A stretch of DNA of 64,000 nt from Wuchereria bancrofti (lineage: Eukaryota; Nematoda; Chromadorea; Rhabditida; Onchocercidae), in contig SSBO01000001.1 in the NCBI GenBank assembly GCA_005281725.1, positions 4,882,399 through 4,946,398 of the forward strand, read 5' to 3'. Positions 12,414 through 25,631 of the stretch are shown here, one piece after another. A program made the translations under genes and the position numbers. Below the pieces are notes generated by a model, which saw nothing but the letters and a program-made list of their open reading frames with translations, was not told where the DNA came from and searched no databases. The first letter of the stretch is position 1. Every line of letters starts with the position of its first letter.

Positions 12414-15400
12414 CAGAAATTATTGGAGACTGAAAATTCATTAGCTTTATTTGCCTCGTCGAGTATAATTTTAATTTTAGTTTCATAGCTTTCTTTTATT
12501 TCATACTTCACAAGAATTAATTTCACAACTTCTGCTTTGAAATATCAAAACTAATGAATGGAGAGAGTGATTTCTATGAATACAAACACAATTTTCGCAT
12601 GATTTTGAAAAATTCCTTGTTAGATCTGTTCAGGTATATGTGTTCAGAAGAGTATAAAAACAAGCCAATTATCTATGATTGTACAGTTTTGAAAGTTAAA
12701 TTGCCTGAAACAATACTCGGTAAAGCTGGTTTATTATTTATGCCGAGCATATAACATCATTTTAGATACCGTTGATAGAGGTTGAGACAGAAAGCATGTG
12801 TGATTACGTTTCAGCTTTCTGGTTTCCATTCGATGAAAAATGAAAATAAGTAACTATGTTACCGGTTTCAATCAATCGGTTCTTGGTAGTAATGAATCTC
12901 TCCAGTCAGGAAGAATTATGATGTCACAACGACAACGATTCTGATGTTGACACTTTTTCCTGGACAATTCAGGACCATATCAGGGTTTTTTTCCGACATG
13001 AATAAAAGAGCAGGCCATTTGGTATTTTCTAGAAAGCAATAACTATAGCATTAATGGAAGGTCGTGCTTGAGACAAAGTGCTGTTACTGATTAAAGGTAT
13101 GTACTATTACCGCTATCATAGTATTACCCATCTATTTATCTATTGATAAACAATCTGGTTTAAAGGCGTTTGTGTATAGCATGAATCTGTGTTTATTCTG
13201 CACTGTAAGCTTTTTTTCTCTTTTTTCAAGACGTGTATCTTTTTTGTTTTGTGGCATTTTTTTCTTAAATGTTCAAGTTTTCCCGGTATCTTAGCTTTTT
13301 GTTGAGTATTTGCTTAATTTTATTTGTTGCAATGTCGGTGAATTTTTTACACATATGAATAACATCTGATTAATACATATGAGCCGTATGCAAACTCTAA
13401 ATATTTCTTATGGGGAAGGGAAGTTATTCACATAATTTTTAAAGTCTGAAGGTGTATTTCTGTTTCATTCCCTCTTGATTTTGTTGCTTATTTCAAAATG
13501 GCTGAGGGATATATATATATTTAATCTCACCGTTCCTACTACAGTCCTAGTGACTGCATTGGATAGTTGAACTTTATTGTTTTATCCTTTGTATCTGCTG
13601 TTTGTCCATGAATAATTTCCGAACTTATTGTAGGTTATAGGGTTTCTATTGTAAAAGTTGTTTTCTGGTTTTTTGTAGGTTTGCATTTTTGAAGATGTGG
13701 TGTTTTAAAGCAGACATGACTAGTAACACTTAATATCTCACCTATATATTTTTCACCATTAAAGGAAGAGGGAAATTTTAACAGATTTTTTTGTTTTGTT
13801 ATTTTACTGTTTCCTTTTGTACAGTGCGCATCTCACATACATAAATCTAAATCATACTATCGAACATATAAACAAGCATTTTATGACATTTGTATTCTTT
13901 TTCGTTGTTTTTTATACTTTAATCAAATAAAGTGATGATATTCGTCTTCCATAGTGAAGGCAAAGGAAAGGAAAGGGAATGGAATATAATTCAGGATTTC
14001 GGTATATAGCTCTGCGTACATGTAGGGAGGAGGGACGTTCAAGTTCCATGCATACCTATTGTCACTGGCGACGTTCGGCCTATTTGCGAGTTTAAAAAGT
14101 GGAGAAGGCGGGTTACTCTGGGGATTTATTCGTTTGTTACTAGTAACTGCTAGAAACAGCTAAGCAGTAATGCAATGTCAGGGTATTCTGATGATTCGGG
14201 AGATACGACTTAGGATATTCTAACGCATACACCTGAATATCTTGACGTGAATATAGCTTGTCGTCTGTCACTTAGTTATTTAACAAGATTCTTTTCTGGC
14301 TCTTTCAGCCTAATAGTTGCTCGTTGTGAAAGAAAAAACAATGCAAGTAAGCGAGTTGTGCTGCTGTATGCCTGTTACGCTTATTGATTGATGGTACCTT
14401 TGCGACATGTTCAGTCGGTTATAAAGAAGAGAAATCAAGTCCGACCACATTTTTTGAGAGAACCGATGGCTCGTCTTCTTGGTGATACGTTTAGCGCATA
14501 AAGGTTATTTAGTAAGGTAAGTAATGATAAAATAAGGTTAGTGTATGAATTCCTTGTAAATGGAGAACGTAAGCAGTTCGTGTTAAATGCAGTGTTGCCG
14601 TAATCGATGAAATTATCATTTTAGTGAAATGAACTGAAACTAGAGGGACATATTCAACTAATTTTCACGTAGACTGAGGAACACTAATATTCCCTTTGTA
14701 TATATGACTTATTTTCTCGTTCTAGTACGTCTAATTTTCACTGTACAAAGTCGCAGCTAATTATACTTAGAATTTCGCTCCTACCTCTTCTGCACCTATC
14801 TGTTTGAAGAACGAGATATGGGAATAGAGTTTGCTACTGATAAGTTAAATTTTGATTAGCATGACGAAAGAAAAGGGAACTAAGAGGGATGTGGCAAATA
14901 CATATGATAGGGGACAAAGAAGTGAACATTTCAAGTTACCTACTTAACAGCAAAAAAATGATCAGTGTGGGAGCAGTACGTACGTCATCGTCGACACTCT
15001 TCCGTCTTCTTCCGAGGTCTCTCTGTGCACTGCTGCAGTGGGTGATGCTTCAGGACAGCTAGATGACGAGCCAGCCAACATTTAACTGCCACCACTACAC
15101 TCGGCATTCATCCCCGCAACTGCCACTGCATCTGCAGCTGCACATCAATAACACCAGGTTAAATGCAGTTATGTATATGTATGTGTGTGTGTGTGTGTAT
15201 GTATGTATATATATATGTATGTGTGTGTGTATGTATGTATTTATGTATATATATGAGCGGATCACATATTCCCTGCATGTTATGTTGTTGTTATCTAATT
15301 GACAAAGTCATAGACCCTTATTTGCTTGAATGACCTTTCCTCTTTTTCTGTCCATTCCCTAATGTCTATGGCTACGTGCTAGTTTTCCTTTTGATGACCG

Positions 15401-15813
15401 TTTAATGTGATGGAGCGTTTTCCGCCGTCCGCTGTCTACGTAAGTTTCTGAGAGATATCTCAGGATGAAAGATCAGATTAATCATTTAATCTACCCATCA
15501 GTGATCGTGGAATGTAGATTGTCGTTATGTGACGGTGTTTACGCGATGACCAATCCCAGCCTGGGAAGATATCTCTAATACGTATCACAACATTCTTCCG
15601 TCCATCCTTTTTTCAATTATTATCGATTATATATCAACCACTGACATGTTCTTTTCAGCACTTTTACAAGATATTCCAGTAACTGAGTTGGATATTGCTT
15701 TCATAAAATATGTCTCTATTCTCTATAATTTATGGATAATTATGCTTAGTGCTGAACTGCTTTTTGTGTAAAGTAAGAGAATAGAAGATTCTTCATTACA
15801 TCCATTTTCAGGG
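12414..15813. other. Intergenic, with a microsatellite and a GC-richer patch
   Basis: No recognisable exons. The left part is probably 3' untranslated sequence of the KANSL1-like gene, since poly-T and AT-rich sequence dominates 13200-13900. A GC-richer patch at about 14980-15140 precedes a TG/TATG microsatellite and could be the promoter or a 5' untranslated exon of the Ly6-type gene that starts at 15814. That link is inference from position. Confidence 0.45.
15171..15255. repeat. TG/TATG microsatellite
   Basis: About 85 bases of alternating purine-pyrimidine: TATG, (TG)n and (TA)n runs in two blocks, ending at ATATATGAGC. An 80-residue open frame crossing it is an artefact of the repeat. 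Confidence 0.95.
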
Positions 15814-17159
15814 ATGAGAGTATTGACAACGAATTTGCTGATATTTGCTGCTGGCCTGATTGTTATTGCGTGAGCTATTTTCTTGTCATATGTGAAACTC
15901 GCTTGCAAACATCTTTTACCATAAACTAGGACAACATTTCTAACAAACCTTATAACGGAATAATATTCTTTAATGTTAGCCTAAGTAATTCGAATCAGCG
16001 CTAATCCAATCAGTTGACTGATTGAGCAAATAATTTGACAGAGTTTCTCCCTTTCTATCTTGCTTTCTCTTTATCTTTGTTTAAAGAAGCATGTAGTTGC
16101 ATGACACTGGGAGTTAGTTGCTGACCAAGGGGTCTCGTAGTTGTCCATTCAGAAGATGAAATTAATTGTATTGATACCCTGTTCTAAACTAGTTACACTC
16201 CCAAGATCTAACCTTATTCATATCGATTGCGATATTTTTCAGAGATCGATCGATGCGATGCTATCAATGTAATTCAGCGAACGATGCAAACTGTGATTCG
16301 AGTGATGCTAAAGATCTGAACCAATATATCAAGTTATGTCCACTACTGAAGGAGGGTACCTATGCCGGTAATAAACCTATTGCATGCCGTAAAATTGTTC
16401 AAGTATGCTGTATTAATTTACATACTTGTTCTTACCACTCTCCATCACCCTGTTTACTTCTCTGAAAGCTGCTGTTTAAGCCCTTAAGACATTCAGATAT
16501 GGAAAATAATCCATATGTGCTGAAATCCTTACTAACTATAACCACATCACGATTGAGAGCTTGGTTTGGGTCGCAACAGTTTTTCACAGTTACATTAATC
16601 TAAGAATTCTAGAATGTAGAAGAGTTACCAGCGCAAATAATCAGGGAGTGTGCATATACGGGTGATAAGCAGTTAGACGGAATGCGCAAACAGGGCAATA
16701 AAGCTGTCAAATTGTTGTATTACCATTGCGAAAATGTAAATGGAGTAAGTTTGAACCTCATGACATTTTTACGAATAAGGGGAGACCAAACATATATCTC
16801 TGCTCACTTATTTGCAAGAACGGAACACCTGCGAATAAGCGAGCAACATCAATCAGTTCAAGACCTTTTCTCCAACTTTTTTTATGTCCTGTTTAATTCT
16901 CCAACTTTTTTGTGTCCTGTTTTCATTAAGGCCTCAAGAAAGTTAATAATTACTAATACATCTACGATTACAAAAGTGTCCTTGTTAAATATATTACTGG
17001 TCAGTCACGTGCATTATGTACTGCGTAAATCCTCGTTCCTGAATTAATATATTACAGGATATACCTTGCAATGGTACACAACAGATAACGACACGACATC
17101 TCTCCTTGATCCTTCTGCTTGTAATTATAATTGCTATAGTGCACCCTAAATATCAGTAG
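15814..17159 (+). CDS. Secreted Ly6/QVR-type GPI-anchored protein, 4 exons
   Basis: Small extracellular three-finger-type protein. Exons 15814-15869, 16243-16402, 16613-16744 and 17058-17159 join in frame to give 149 residues, complete from ATG to TAG. Exon 1 is a signal peptide (MRVLTTNLLIFAAGLIVIA), with the ATG two bases after a CATTTTCAG acceptor that could take a spliced leader. The mature protein opens with MRCYQCNS, the Ly6/uPAR-type start. It has eight cysteines (CYQC, NCD, LCP, ACRK, ECAY, HCEN, PCNG) and ends its cysteine region in a Cys-Asn pair. The last 20 or so residues are hydrophobic (LSLILLLVIIIAIV) followed by a short tail, the pattern of a GPI signal. Members modulate receptors or channels at the cell surface; the partner here is unknown. 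Eight rather than ten cysteines suggests one disulphide is absent. Confidence 0.82.
16869..16924. repeat. 29-base tandem duplication in intron
   Basis: Two copies of TCTCCAACTTTTTT...GTCCTGTTT start at 16869 and 16898 with a few differences. It lies in the last intron of the Ly6-type gene and inflates an unrelated open frame there. Confidence 0.85.
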
Positions 17160-19552
17160 AAAGTTATTAGTTATTTGTATACATTTGTGTCATTCCAGAA
17201 GTATTTCCTATCCCTCTACTTTCATCTGTGCAGAATGTGAACGTCCCTTCAATCCGCAGTTTACTGTCGTTTTTTATGGTTATTCAAGGTCAATGTAATT
17301 TAGAAGAGAAATTAAGTAGCTTGATTTTGGAAATTTCCTCAAATTTCACGATAATTATGTAATTTTTTGTCTTGGTTGTTTCTGCTGACAAAATATATGG
17401 ATAGGTAGACAAATAGATTTGCATTAATTCTAAAAAATGTATATTTAAATATCTATTAAATGTCTAGTGAAGGATGTTAGAATGGCTTGTGTATTGTGCT
17501 GACTTGCTTATATTTAAATTTTCCAAATACTTTCAGTCTGTTGCATATATTGCTATGTTCTAGGAAAATTTCTTCCTGCCGTTTGAGTGTTATTCTTTGC
17601 AATGCAATAAAATATAGATTTTTATTGGTCCCGAGAACAATTCCAACTGTTGTTCAGTGTTTTGTGTGACAGTCGTAAACGGAATGGCTAAGTTTGGTTT
17701 ACATTCGGTTGAAGGAAACAGTATCGCTGCAAATGGGTGAGAATGGACAATGAATAGTGTTCTGCGGATACATCTCAAACCCTCCTATTATGCATGAATT
17801 GTCATGCTAACTGGTTTACATAAAGATGACGTATTTTGCAATACAAGTCTTTTTGTTACTTTGTTAATGAAAACTAATCCATAACAGATTGTTAGGTATA
17901 CTATTTTTTTCGTTACCCGGAAAATGTCAACAACTATCTAGGAGTTGCATTCTTGGTAGAATATATGATGAAAGGGAATAATGGCTCTCTTTTTGAGTGT
18001 GTTCATTGAATCATTTAACTCTTTTAAACTGCATGTATTCAAATAATGTTCACATAATACTGAATCAGTTGAGAGGATTGTGCCGGTCATCAGAATATTC
18101 TGTTTACCTCACTTTGTTAATTATGTTGTTTATGGTGCAGGATGCGCTAATTGTCTTTTGGCAGATTCTATGAAAGGAGTTTGAAAATTCTCATTGCGGC
18201 TCTTTTTTCAATAGTGTATGTCGTTCAAATTGGTTATCTTCCGAGAGCTATTTTTTTTTAACATGCTTTGTCTTTATTGCATTTCACCAGAGGATTGCAT
18301 TATAAATAGATATAGTGCACAGACTGAGATAGTTGAGGAGACATTCATTACTTATTTGTATGTGTCATTTCAAAACTCATTTGTTCCAATTTTCACCTAA
18401 AATTTTACACAATTGTGGATGTGTAATAATATTCCACGTCGTCACAGCATAAGCTGACCTATCAAGCACCAAACAAAATTCACAAATGCGAGAATTTATA
18501 AAATGAGTTAGATAACTGAAAACATTTGATGTTGACTTTCATTAATTCACACATATAACTGAACACCGAAACTATTGCTATTGTATAGTTTGATTTCAAT
18601 GTTGAAGTTTCATTATCCCCATTATTTGGAAGTTTACAGGTAATGTTATTTTAAGATAAGGGAGGGATACCATTTTTGGATATTACTATCTTACTTCCGT
18701 GCGAAGCCATTAAAAATCATGACTATTAAAGAAATAAAATGTAAAAAGGGATAATTTAAAAGCATTGATAGCTTGATAGGTATTGAAGAATGCTTTTTTG
18801 ATTAATATATAAGACTTCTTCAACAGCTGTTCAAATATTGAAATTTAAAAATGAAGGGAAAAGAGTTATGGGTGAAGAGTGAAATTCATATAAGAATAAA
18901 TGACAGGAGATAAATGCGATAATTTGTTAACGGATGATGATATTCATCACGGTAAACAATAAATGAATGAACGATTCAGTGGACAGAGAAGGGTCAGAAC
19001 GGGTTCAATGTATGCCAGTGAATTTCCTAGGGAAGAGTGAAATTCGAAATTCTTTACTTTGCACTCCGTTTTCATGCACCCTACATCTATTGTCTCTTCA
19101 ATTTTTTCTCTGAAATATTCATTCCTTTCTTATCATTGTCCTGAAAAAAAAAGTTATCGAAAGATGACTGACGATTTCCCAGTCGTTGGTGCACCGTGTA
19201 CTGCACTTTCACTGATATATTTATTCACTGATAGAAACTTTTCAACCTTGTTTTATTTCTTTTTTTATTATCAATAATGCGCATAACCAAGAAAGATTTT
19301 TAAAATTTTGGATTAATTTTTTTTTACTTTTCAATAAGAAAACTGATTTTTCTTATTTGTTATTGCTATCTAAACATTATCAGCTAGATCCTCTTTTTTT
19401 AGGGACAGGAAGAAGAAGTAAAAAGTGCCTGGAAAAGGTAGTTATCGTTTTACTAGTTAGTATATCTTATCGTCTTCCTTTGAGGCACATTTCATCGTTC
19501 TGTACCTAATGCTCATTAAATTTTAAATTCAATGGAACTTCAGAGGTGATAC
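17160..19552. other. Intergenic between Ly6-type and MIG-18-like genes
   Basis: AT-rich sequence with no recognisable exon or RNA gene. Both neighbours are on the plus strand and 2.4 kb apart, wider than a typical nematode operon spacing. Confidence 0.45.
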
Positions 19553-20985
19553 ATGTGGTCATTCCTGCTGATATCCTTCTGCATTCGGGAAATCGGTTCA
19601 TCCGAAACTGAGTTGTTCCCAAGTAATTCTTGCAATTTTTGAAATGAAAAAAATTGTCGAAAAGACGATCACAGGTGAAGAATTGATAGAAGATTTTGAG
19701 AGATTATTATTAATGTCTTATATGTGAAAAGAATATCACAGGGGATTGCGACTGTCGTGACTGGAACGGTGGATGCAGGAGAAATGGTGAGAAGTGGCTC
19801 GACGATGATACTTGGGTCTATAGCTGTAATGGAAAAGACGGGTATAAAAACTTTTGCTAGCCTACACACATACAAAGATGGAAATGAAAGAAATGATTAG
19901 TACATTTCTTTTCAAGGAATTTAACTTCCTCACAAATGATGATTTGCAGTTATCAATCAGAATTTCTGGGTTGTCAAGGTAGCGATCGATCCGGGAAGGT
20001 ATTAATTCAGGCTGGTGACAATAAAACTATTGACGGCTTTTGGTTTAGTTGTAGTCATAATACGTTCAGGCTTAAATATGAGGAAGGTAAGAGATAAACT
20101 TTACATAGAAAATCCCAAGACTTAATGATTTCATCTATAAGAATCTTTCATAATTTCTTCGTTCTAAATAATTAAGCAATTTCCATCTAATTTCAGAACC
20201 TCGATGTGTAGTTAATGATACACAATATCATACAGGTGATCTGTTCCGAGAGGATTATTTCCAGTGGCTCTGTTTGGAAAGCGGTCGATGGATTACAGGT
20301 AGAGTTGTTATTCGTCATATAATCAGAGTTGTATGAATTGGATAAATATTAAAAAAGATATGTCTCTGTATATAATAAACAATTACAGGTTGTTATTATC
20401 AAAATGAAACGAAACATTGGATTCTGTTGAAAATTGGCCAGACCGGTTACAATGGCCTCGTGAAACATGTTTGTGATCAATATGATGACTATCCAGGAAG
20501 GGTGCAATACTACGCTGAAGTAATCTTTTCACTTATGGTTGCTAATTTGTGTTTATTATTCTTGAATCTTTCAGTATCACCAATGCTCTATCATCATTTT
20601 GAAGCAACTGGATGCCGCTGTACAAGTTGCACGTCCTTGCACTGCTTTGGAAGTTACCAAAACATTTCCTCCCAAAACAGACTGAATAAATCTTCAACAA
20701 GATTCTCCGATCATTCATGCCTCTATATTCCCAAATCTATACTAATATTTAATGTTATATGTTGGAAGCGTAATTTTTTTATTTCTCTGTTTGCAGGTGC
20801 GAAAAGATGTGCCCATCAAGCATCCTTCGAACAAGGGCAAAAATACGAATCTACCACAACTGATCGATAATCGTTTAAAGGAAACGCCAGTTCGTTGGCT
20901 TCATACAAATGCAGCCAGTTTCATAATCAATAATGAAGGTTTCAAATCAAAGATCCGTTATCTGCCCGATTCCAGACAAATGTAG
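19553..20985 (+). CDS. MIG-18-like secreted protein with fibronectin-I-like cysteine repeats, 7 exons
   Basis: Predicted extracellular matrix protein. Exons: 19553-19622, 19742-19841, 19950-20086, 20197-20298, 20389-20519, 20575-20652 and 20797-20985. If the sixth exon is not spliced it ends at a TGA at 20683-20685 instead. Exon 1 encodes a signal peptide (MWSFLLISFCIREIGSS). The mature protein repeats a module with cysteines around W-x-C and G-x-W blocks: DTWVYSCNGKDGYQSEFLGC, FWFSCSHNTF, then DYFQWLCLESGRWITGCYY. This resembles the nematode family around C. elegans MIG-18, which acts outside the cell in distal tip cell migration. The long form adds 63 residues (VRKDVPIKHPSNKGKN onward) and gives about 268 residues; the short form gives about 216. 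The family assignment rests on the remembered pattern, not on a search. Confidence 0.65.
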
Positions 20986-23900
20986 ATAGTAATGCAGTTT
21001 GTAAACATTTCGAACTCGATTAGATTTTTGTTTTATTTGACTAAGTTTTGATTTGTACAAATCAATAATTTTTAAAATCTTCGTGTCAGTAACGTCTCCA
21101 ACAAGTACTGCAAAGAACGACTGAACAATCTAAGTGGTCATCATTCACAGATCATAAGAGGTACTCTTTCAACAGACAGTTTAATTTTTAAAAGATTACT
21201 TCTGTCTCCTCACCAGTTCTATCTTTGTATAGTAGAAATGAAGTAGAACATTTCGCACTACCAATAGACTAGACCCGGAGTGCAATGTTCACTAGTGTCG
21301 CTATGTCATCATCCAAAGCCATTATCCTTGCCTGTAACTTTCTACATCATCAAGAAATGTTGAACTTTATGCTTCATTTTGTGCTTCACTTCATTGCATG
21401 CAGCTGCCTTAATTCTTTTTCGCATTTATACTGGACAAGTTGAGTACTCAGGAAATGACTTATTACTGAAAAATAAAAGTGGAGTTGTGATATGTGTAGC
21501 CTGCTGTTGTTATTATTCGAATTGCAGTAAAAAGTGATGATGAGGTTATATTCCTGAAAAGAAATATCAATCTGAATTCCGAAAATCTGAAAACTTGATG
21601 CCTTCACTTAAAATATCTTGCCATTACAATTTCATTACTCTGCAGTTTACAGTATAATCCAAAAAGTATAATCCAAAAAGATACTACAAGTGCAAGGATT
21701 TCAGTTGAGGTTGCCACACAAAAAATATCTGTTACATTACATTAGCATGCTTTAAATGAGAGAAGAAGCCAGACGTATCAAAAGTAATTTGTAACTTTTT
21801 TGTTTAAATCACATTGAACTGCAAGGGAGAGGTCAAATATCAATAATGTGATAAGTGAGCAATAATTCAACATTCCTCATTGTTTACACCTACTCAATAC
21901 ACTTTCCTCTCGGGGTGTTTTGTTATGCTATCCTCTTCCATTTCTGTTATTTTTCTGTTTCATCATTTCCCATTTAAATTGCTATTCGAAAACAAGTCTT
22001 TTCACTACTTTCCATAAAGTGACTCATGCACATCGATCATCTTTGATTTCAAACTTTCCTATTCTTTTAATTCACAAATATACCGAATGTCATTTTTAAC
22101 ATCAACCCTATCTAATGATAATGACTACCGACGGAAATTATTGTATTAAAGATGTAAGAAGTTACGAGTTTTTTAATTAATAGATAAAATGTAAATGTTT
22201 TATCATTCCTGCAAGATTCATACGATACAGTTCGTTCACTACTTTTTTAATTTCTCGTCTTTTCTCACTGATATTTCTGAATGGGATATTATTACGAACA
22301 TGTTCCTTTGTGGTTAATATGTAAACATACTTTTAAAATTCAATTCTACACCAGAAAAACAAGTAGGATTACCATTATAGATAAGCTATGTACGGAATAT
22401 TTATGTGATCCGTTCATCTGATGTCTCATTCTGCTCTGCCCATGAGAAAGCAGAAATTAAATATAAATTTCAACCATAAAAGAAAAAGGAAGTTGTCAGT
22501 CAAGAATACTTCTCGTATTTTATGACATCACCAAAACCTTCAATAAAATAGGTATATGAGGCGTAAGATGAGCGAACTGAGGTTTGAGTTAATTAGATGG
22601 AGGAAGAACTGAATTAATTAGATTGATCAACATTGGAGATGGTAAAAAGTGAGATGAAATTACATGAAGGGTAATAAGAGGGCTGATAAGAGTTGTGGTA
22701 ACAGCCGATTACACAGGATAAGAAAAAAAATACGCTTGTATTAGTCATCGTTACTGGAGACGTTTTCAGATGGGATTATTCATACCGTATTATCAATCGA
22801 TAATTAATTAATTAGTTAGTCAGAGTTTTATGAAGTTGAAATGTATACAGTTGAATGATTTCGTCTACTTCTCTTACTGGATTTAACTGATAATATTCTG
22901 ACAAGGTAACTTCACAAATCGAATTCACAAGGCATAAAACGTGGAATGAGCGAGATGGTAGCATGTTTACTTCCTCATCCACTGATTTTGTTCAGTAGTT
23001 TACTTCAAAGATTACAACTTCTTAAATTATTTATTTTTTGTTTTTTTTTCTTTGATACATCATAACTGTCGGGAGTTTAGGTGATCACAGTAATCTCCTA
23101 CTTTGAAGTAAACCTTTGTTATGGAGTCAAAATGTCGTTCCAATATAATAAATTGAACATGCTCTGATTCTTAAATTGATTTGTATTTCACTGACGAACG
23201 GTTTGTTGGCACATCTTTGCTTAAGTAAATAATAAATACGTTAAAAGACAGTAATTAAAGTGGCTTTGGTACAACATACAATATGCAGTCTAACAATATT
23301 GGATCCACTAAAATGCTTTCTTTCTTCCTGATAGGAAGGCGAAACGAAAATAAGCGCAGATCCCTTTCTTTTCAATCATTATCATCAATCCTAGCTTATT
23401 ATCAGTTGTGAAAAAAGCCGCTGCAAAGAAATGAGACTGCAGAAGTAGTCCGAAGAAAAAAGTAGTCTTTCTCTGCCACTGTAATCTGAAATTTATCACA
23501 ATCCTAATTAACGTATGAGTCACTTATCCGGGAATCTTGACATTTCTCATTTTCGAGATAGAACCAGAATTCATTAGGTTAAACATTTCTTACGAATGAA
23601 GCAGAGTGTTAAGCGAAATAAGCAATTGCTGATGAGAAATTGTCATACGCAACGATTTCTCATTGCGTGAAATTATCAAGGAGAAATGAAATGCAATTCT
23701 TCCACCGTTGCCATATTTTTCCGAAGTTTATTTTGTCTCTAAATATACAATTATGCGGTTGTGTCCAATGAAAAGTAACGTGAAGAGAAGTCTCCGGTAA
23801 GCTACTTGAAACCAAATTCACAACACCAACAAATTTGATTGTTTAGATTGTAAGCTGCTTATCGTTGTCATCACAGAGATTCCCCAGTCTGGAAAGCTAG

Positions 23901-25631
23901 TGATAAGAATGCATACAAGGCTATCACATCACTCAAGATAATCATATCATGGTATTACAGATAGATGGTTCCCTGAGTTAAAGAGGAATGAGGGCAGAAG
24001 TGTTATCACCATTACAATTACCAACAGGAAGCATCAAATCGAGCATGAACCAGGTCTGTGGGACTTTATTTCGGTTAGAACACTGCCATGAACATATTTC
24101 CTAGTGATAAGACAGTGACTCACCCGTTGATCGGTGGCCAGTGCATTACTGCGACTGAAAGACGTTCTCTGACCTCTCATTCGATTTACACGGCTAGAGA
24201 GCGGAGGAGAGAGTAATTCGATTGTTTTCCTGAATTCGATCTGTAGTGGATTACCTGATGGACAGTTAAGCCGTGTTGTGCTGGGTTAGGTCACAAAGAG
24301 TCCTTATTAGTACTCACTCATATGTACAACGAGTCGTCTTATCGGCATGGGACAGAAATTCTTCGCTGATCAATGGAATCAGGTATTTCACATCTTCAAA
24401 TTTCTCTCGGTTAGCGACACTGGGTGTGCGTTTTCTTGGTCTGGGCCTCGAACTTGTCAAATGTTAGAACACTCTTACAATCTATCTCGAAATGGAATGA
24501 ATGCTGGAAACTTTGACAACACGGACTTCCATCGATTCATTTGTTCTGCTTCTCTTCTGCTGCGGTGTATTATTGAAGTATGACGCACTACGATGATATG
24601 CTTATCAAATCAACTGATATTTTTTCACCTTTCTATAGCCAATATGCTTAGTGAAGTTACACACAATAGTGACTTTATTCGTATGCTTTTCACAAAACAT
24701 TTTCCAAATCTGGAAAATGTTTTGTGAAAACAGCTCTCACTGATGTTTCAACGAACAATTGGTATAGTGGATATGTACGCCACTCCCTACAAATCATAGC
24801 TGTATTAACAGGAACTTCTCATCACCTGGGCCATAATATATACATTCTGGAAAAAGTGAATTTGACGATGACATAATCAAATTAGAAAGAGAATATAGCA
24901 GAGGTCTTTCGAATAGGTCGTATGAAAGAGAAGACATCGTGAACGAAGAACGTTTGAGCGCATCAACTATGGCTTATGACTTTGCTATCTGCTAGATCAC
25001 TAAGGGAAGTCTTAACTTGGGGCATTAACTAGAACATCATTTTATTGTTTATTCATAAATTGTTTTTGTGCAAAGGTGAACAAATGAATTCAATCCTACT
25101 GCACTGCATCTGTAAAACTTGTGCATGCAAGAAAAACTGAACAAGAATATGTTTGTATGGATATCAACTATTTCTCAGTAGTAATACTTTCTTTTCCTGT
25201 CGCCGTTTACAATAGAGATCAGTGATAGTATTCAGCTCTGTTCAGTGTTATAGAATCTCCACATCGCTAATAGACTATTTTGCTTCCTCGGCAGCTTCTT
25301 TCTTCCATATTTCATCCATTTATTCATGCCGGTAGTTCCGGGAAATACCGAAAATACATATTTAAAAACGCGTTCACACTAACGTGGATACAGATTAAGT
25401 TGTTTTGTTCTCTTTGTGTCATTAACTTGTGCAATTGTATTTAGCTCAGATGACAGTAATCAAATTCCACCCTCTTCCATTCTGAATCACAGTAAAGAAT
25501 TTTAGAGGACGTTAATGGTCAAAAAAGGGATGAAAATGAAAATTCATTTATATGGCAATTACCTGAAAATTATGTTATTAAAATGAACTTTGAGAACCAT
25601 TAGTTGTGACTACTAACTTAATGCAATTTAG
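20986..25631. other. Long stretch without a recognised gene, may hold the SLC26 first exon
   Basis: The SLC26 gene needs an upstream exon with its start codon, and this 4.6 kb is where it should lie; I could not identify it. A GC-richer patch at about 24120-24560 could be its promoter. A short tandem (AGTATAATCCAAAA twice, near 21650) and a perfect hairpin at 24687-24730 are present. No other gene is supported. Confidence 0.4.
24687..24730. repeat. Perfect 20-base inverted repeat (hairpin)
   Basis: TTTTCACAAAACATTTTCCA at 24687-24706 is followed by the loop AATC and then its exact reverse complement at 24711-24730. There is no mismatch in the arms, and pairing stops at once outside them. Confidence 0.97.

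Noticed and set aside
15063..15302. Open frame over the TG/TATG repeat
   Set aside because: The frame is produced by the microsatellite (repeated Met-Tyr-Val-Cys) and is not a gene.
24687..24730. Hairpin as a microRNA precursor
   Set aside because: Arms are perfect but the 4-base loop and short 20-base stem do not suit a microRNA precursor. Reported only as an inverted repeat.
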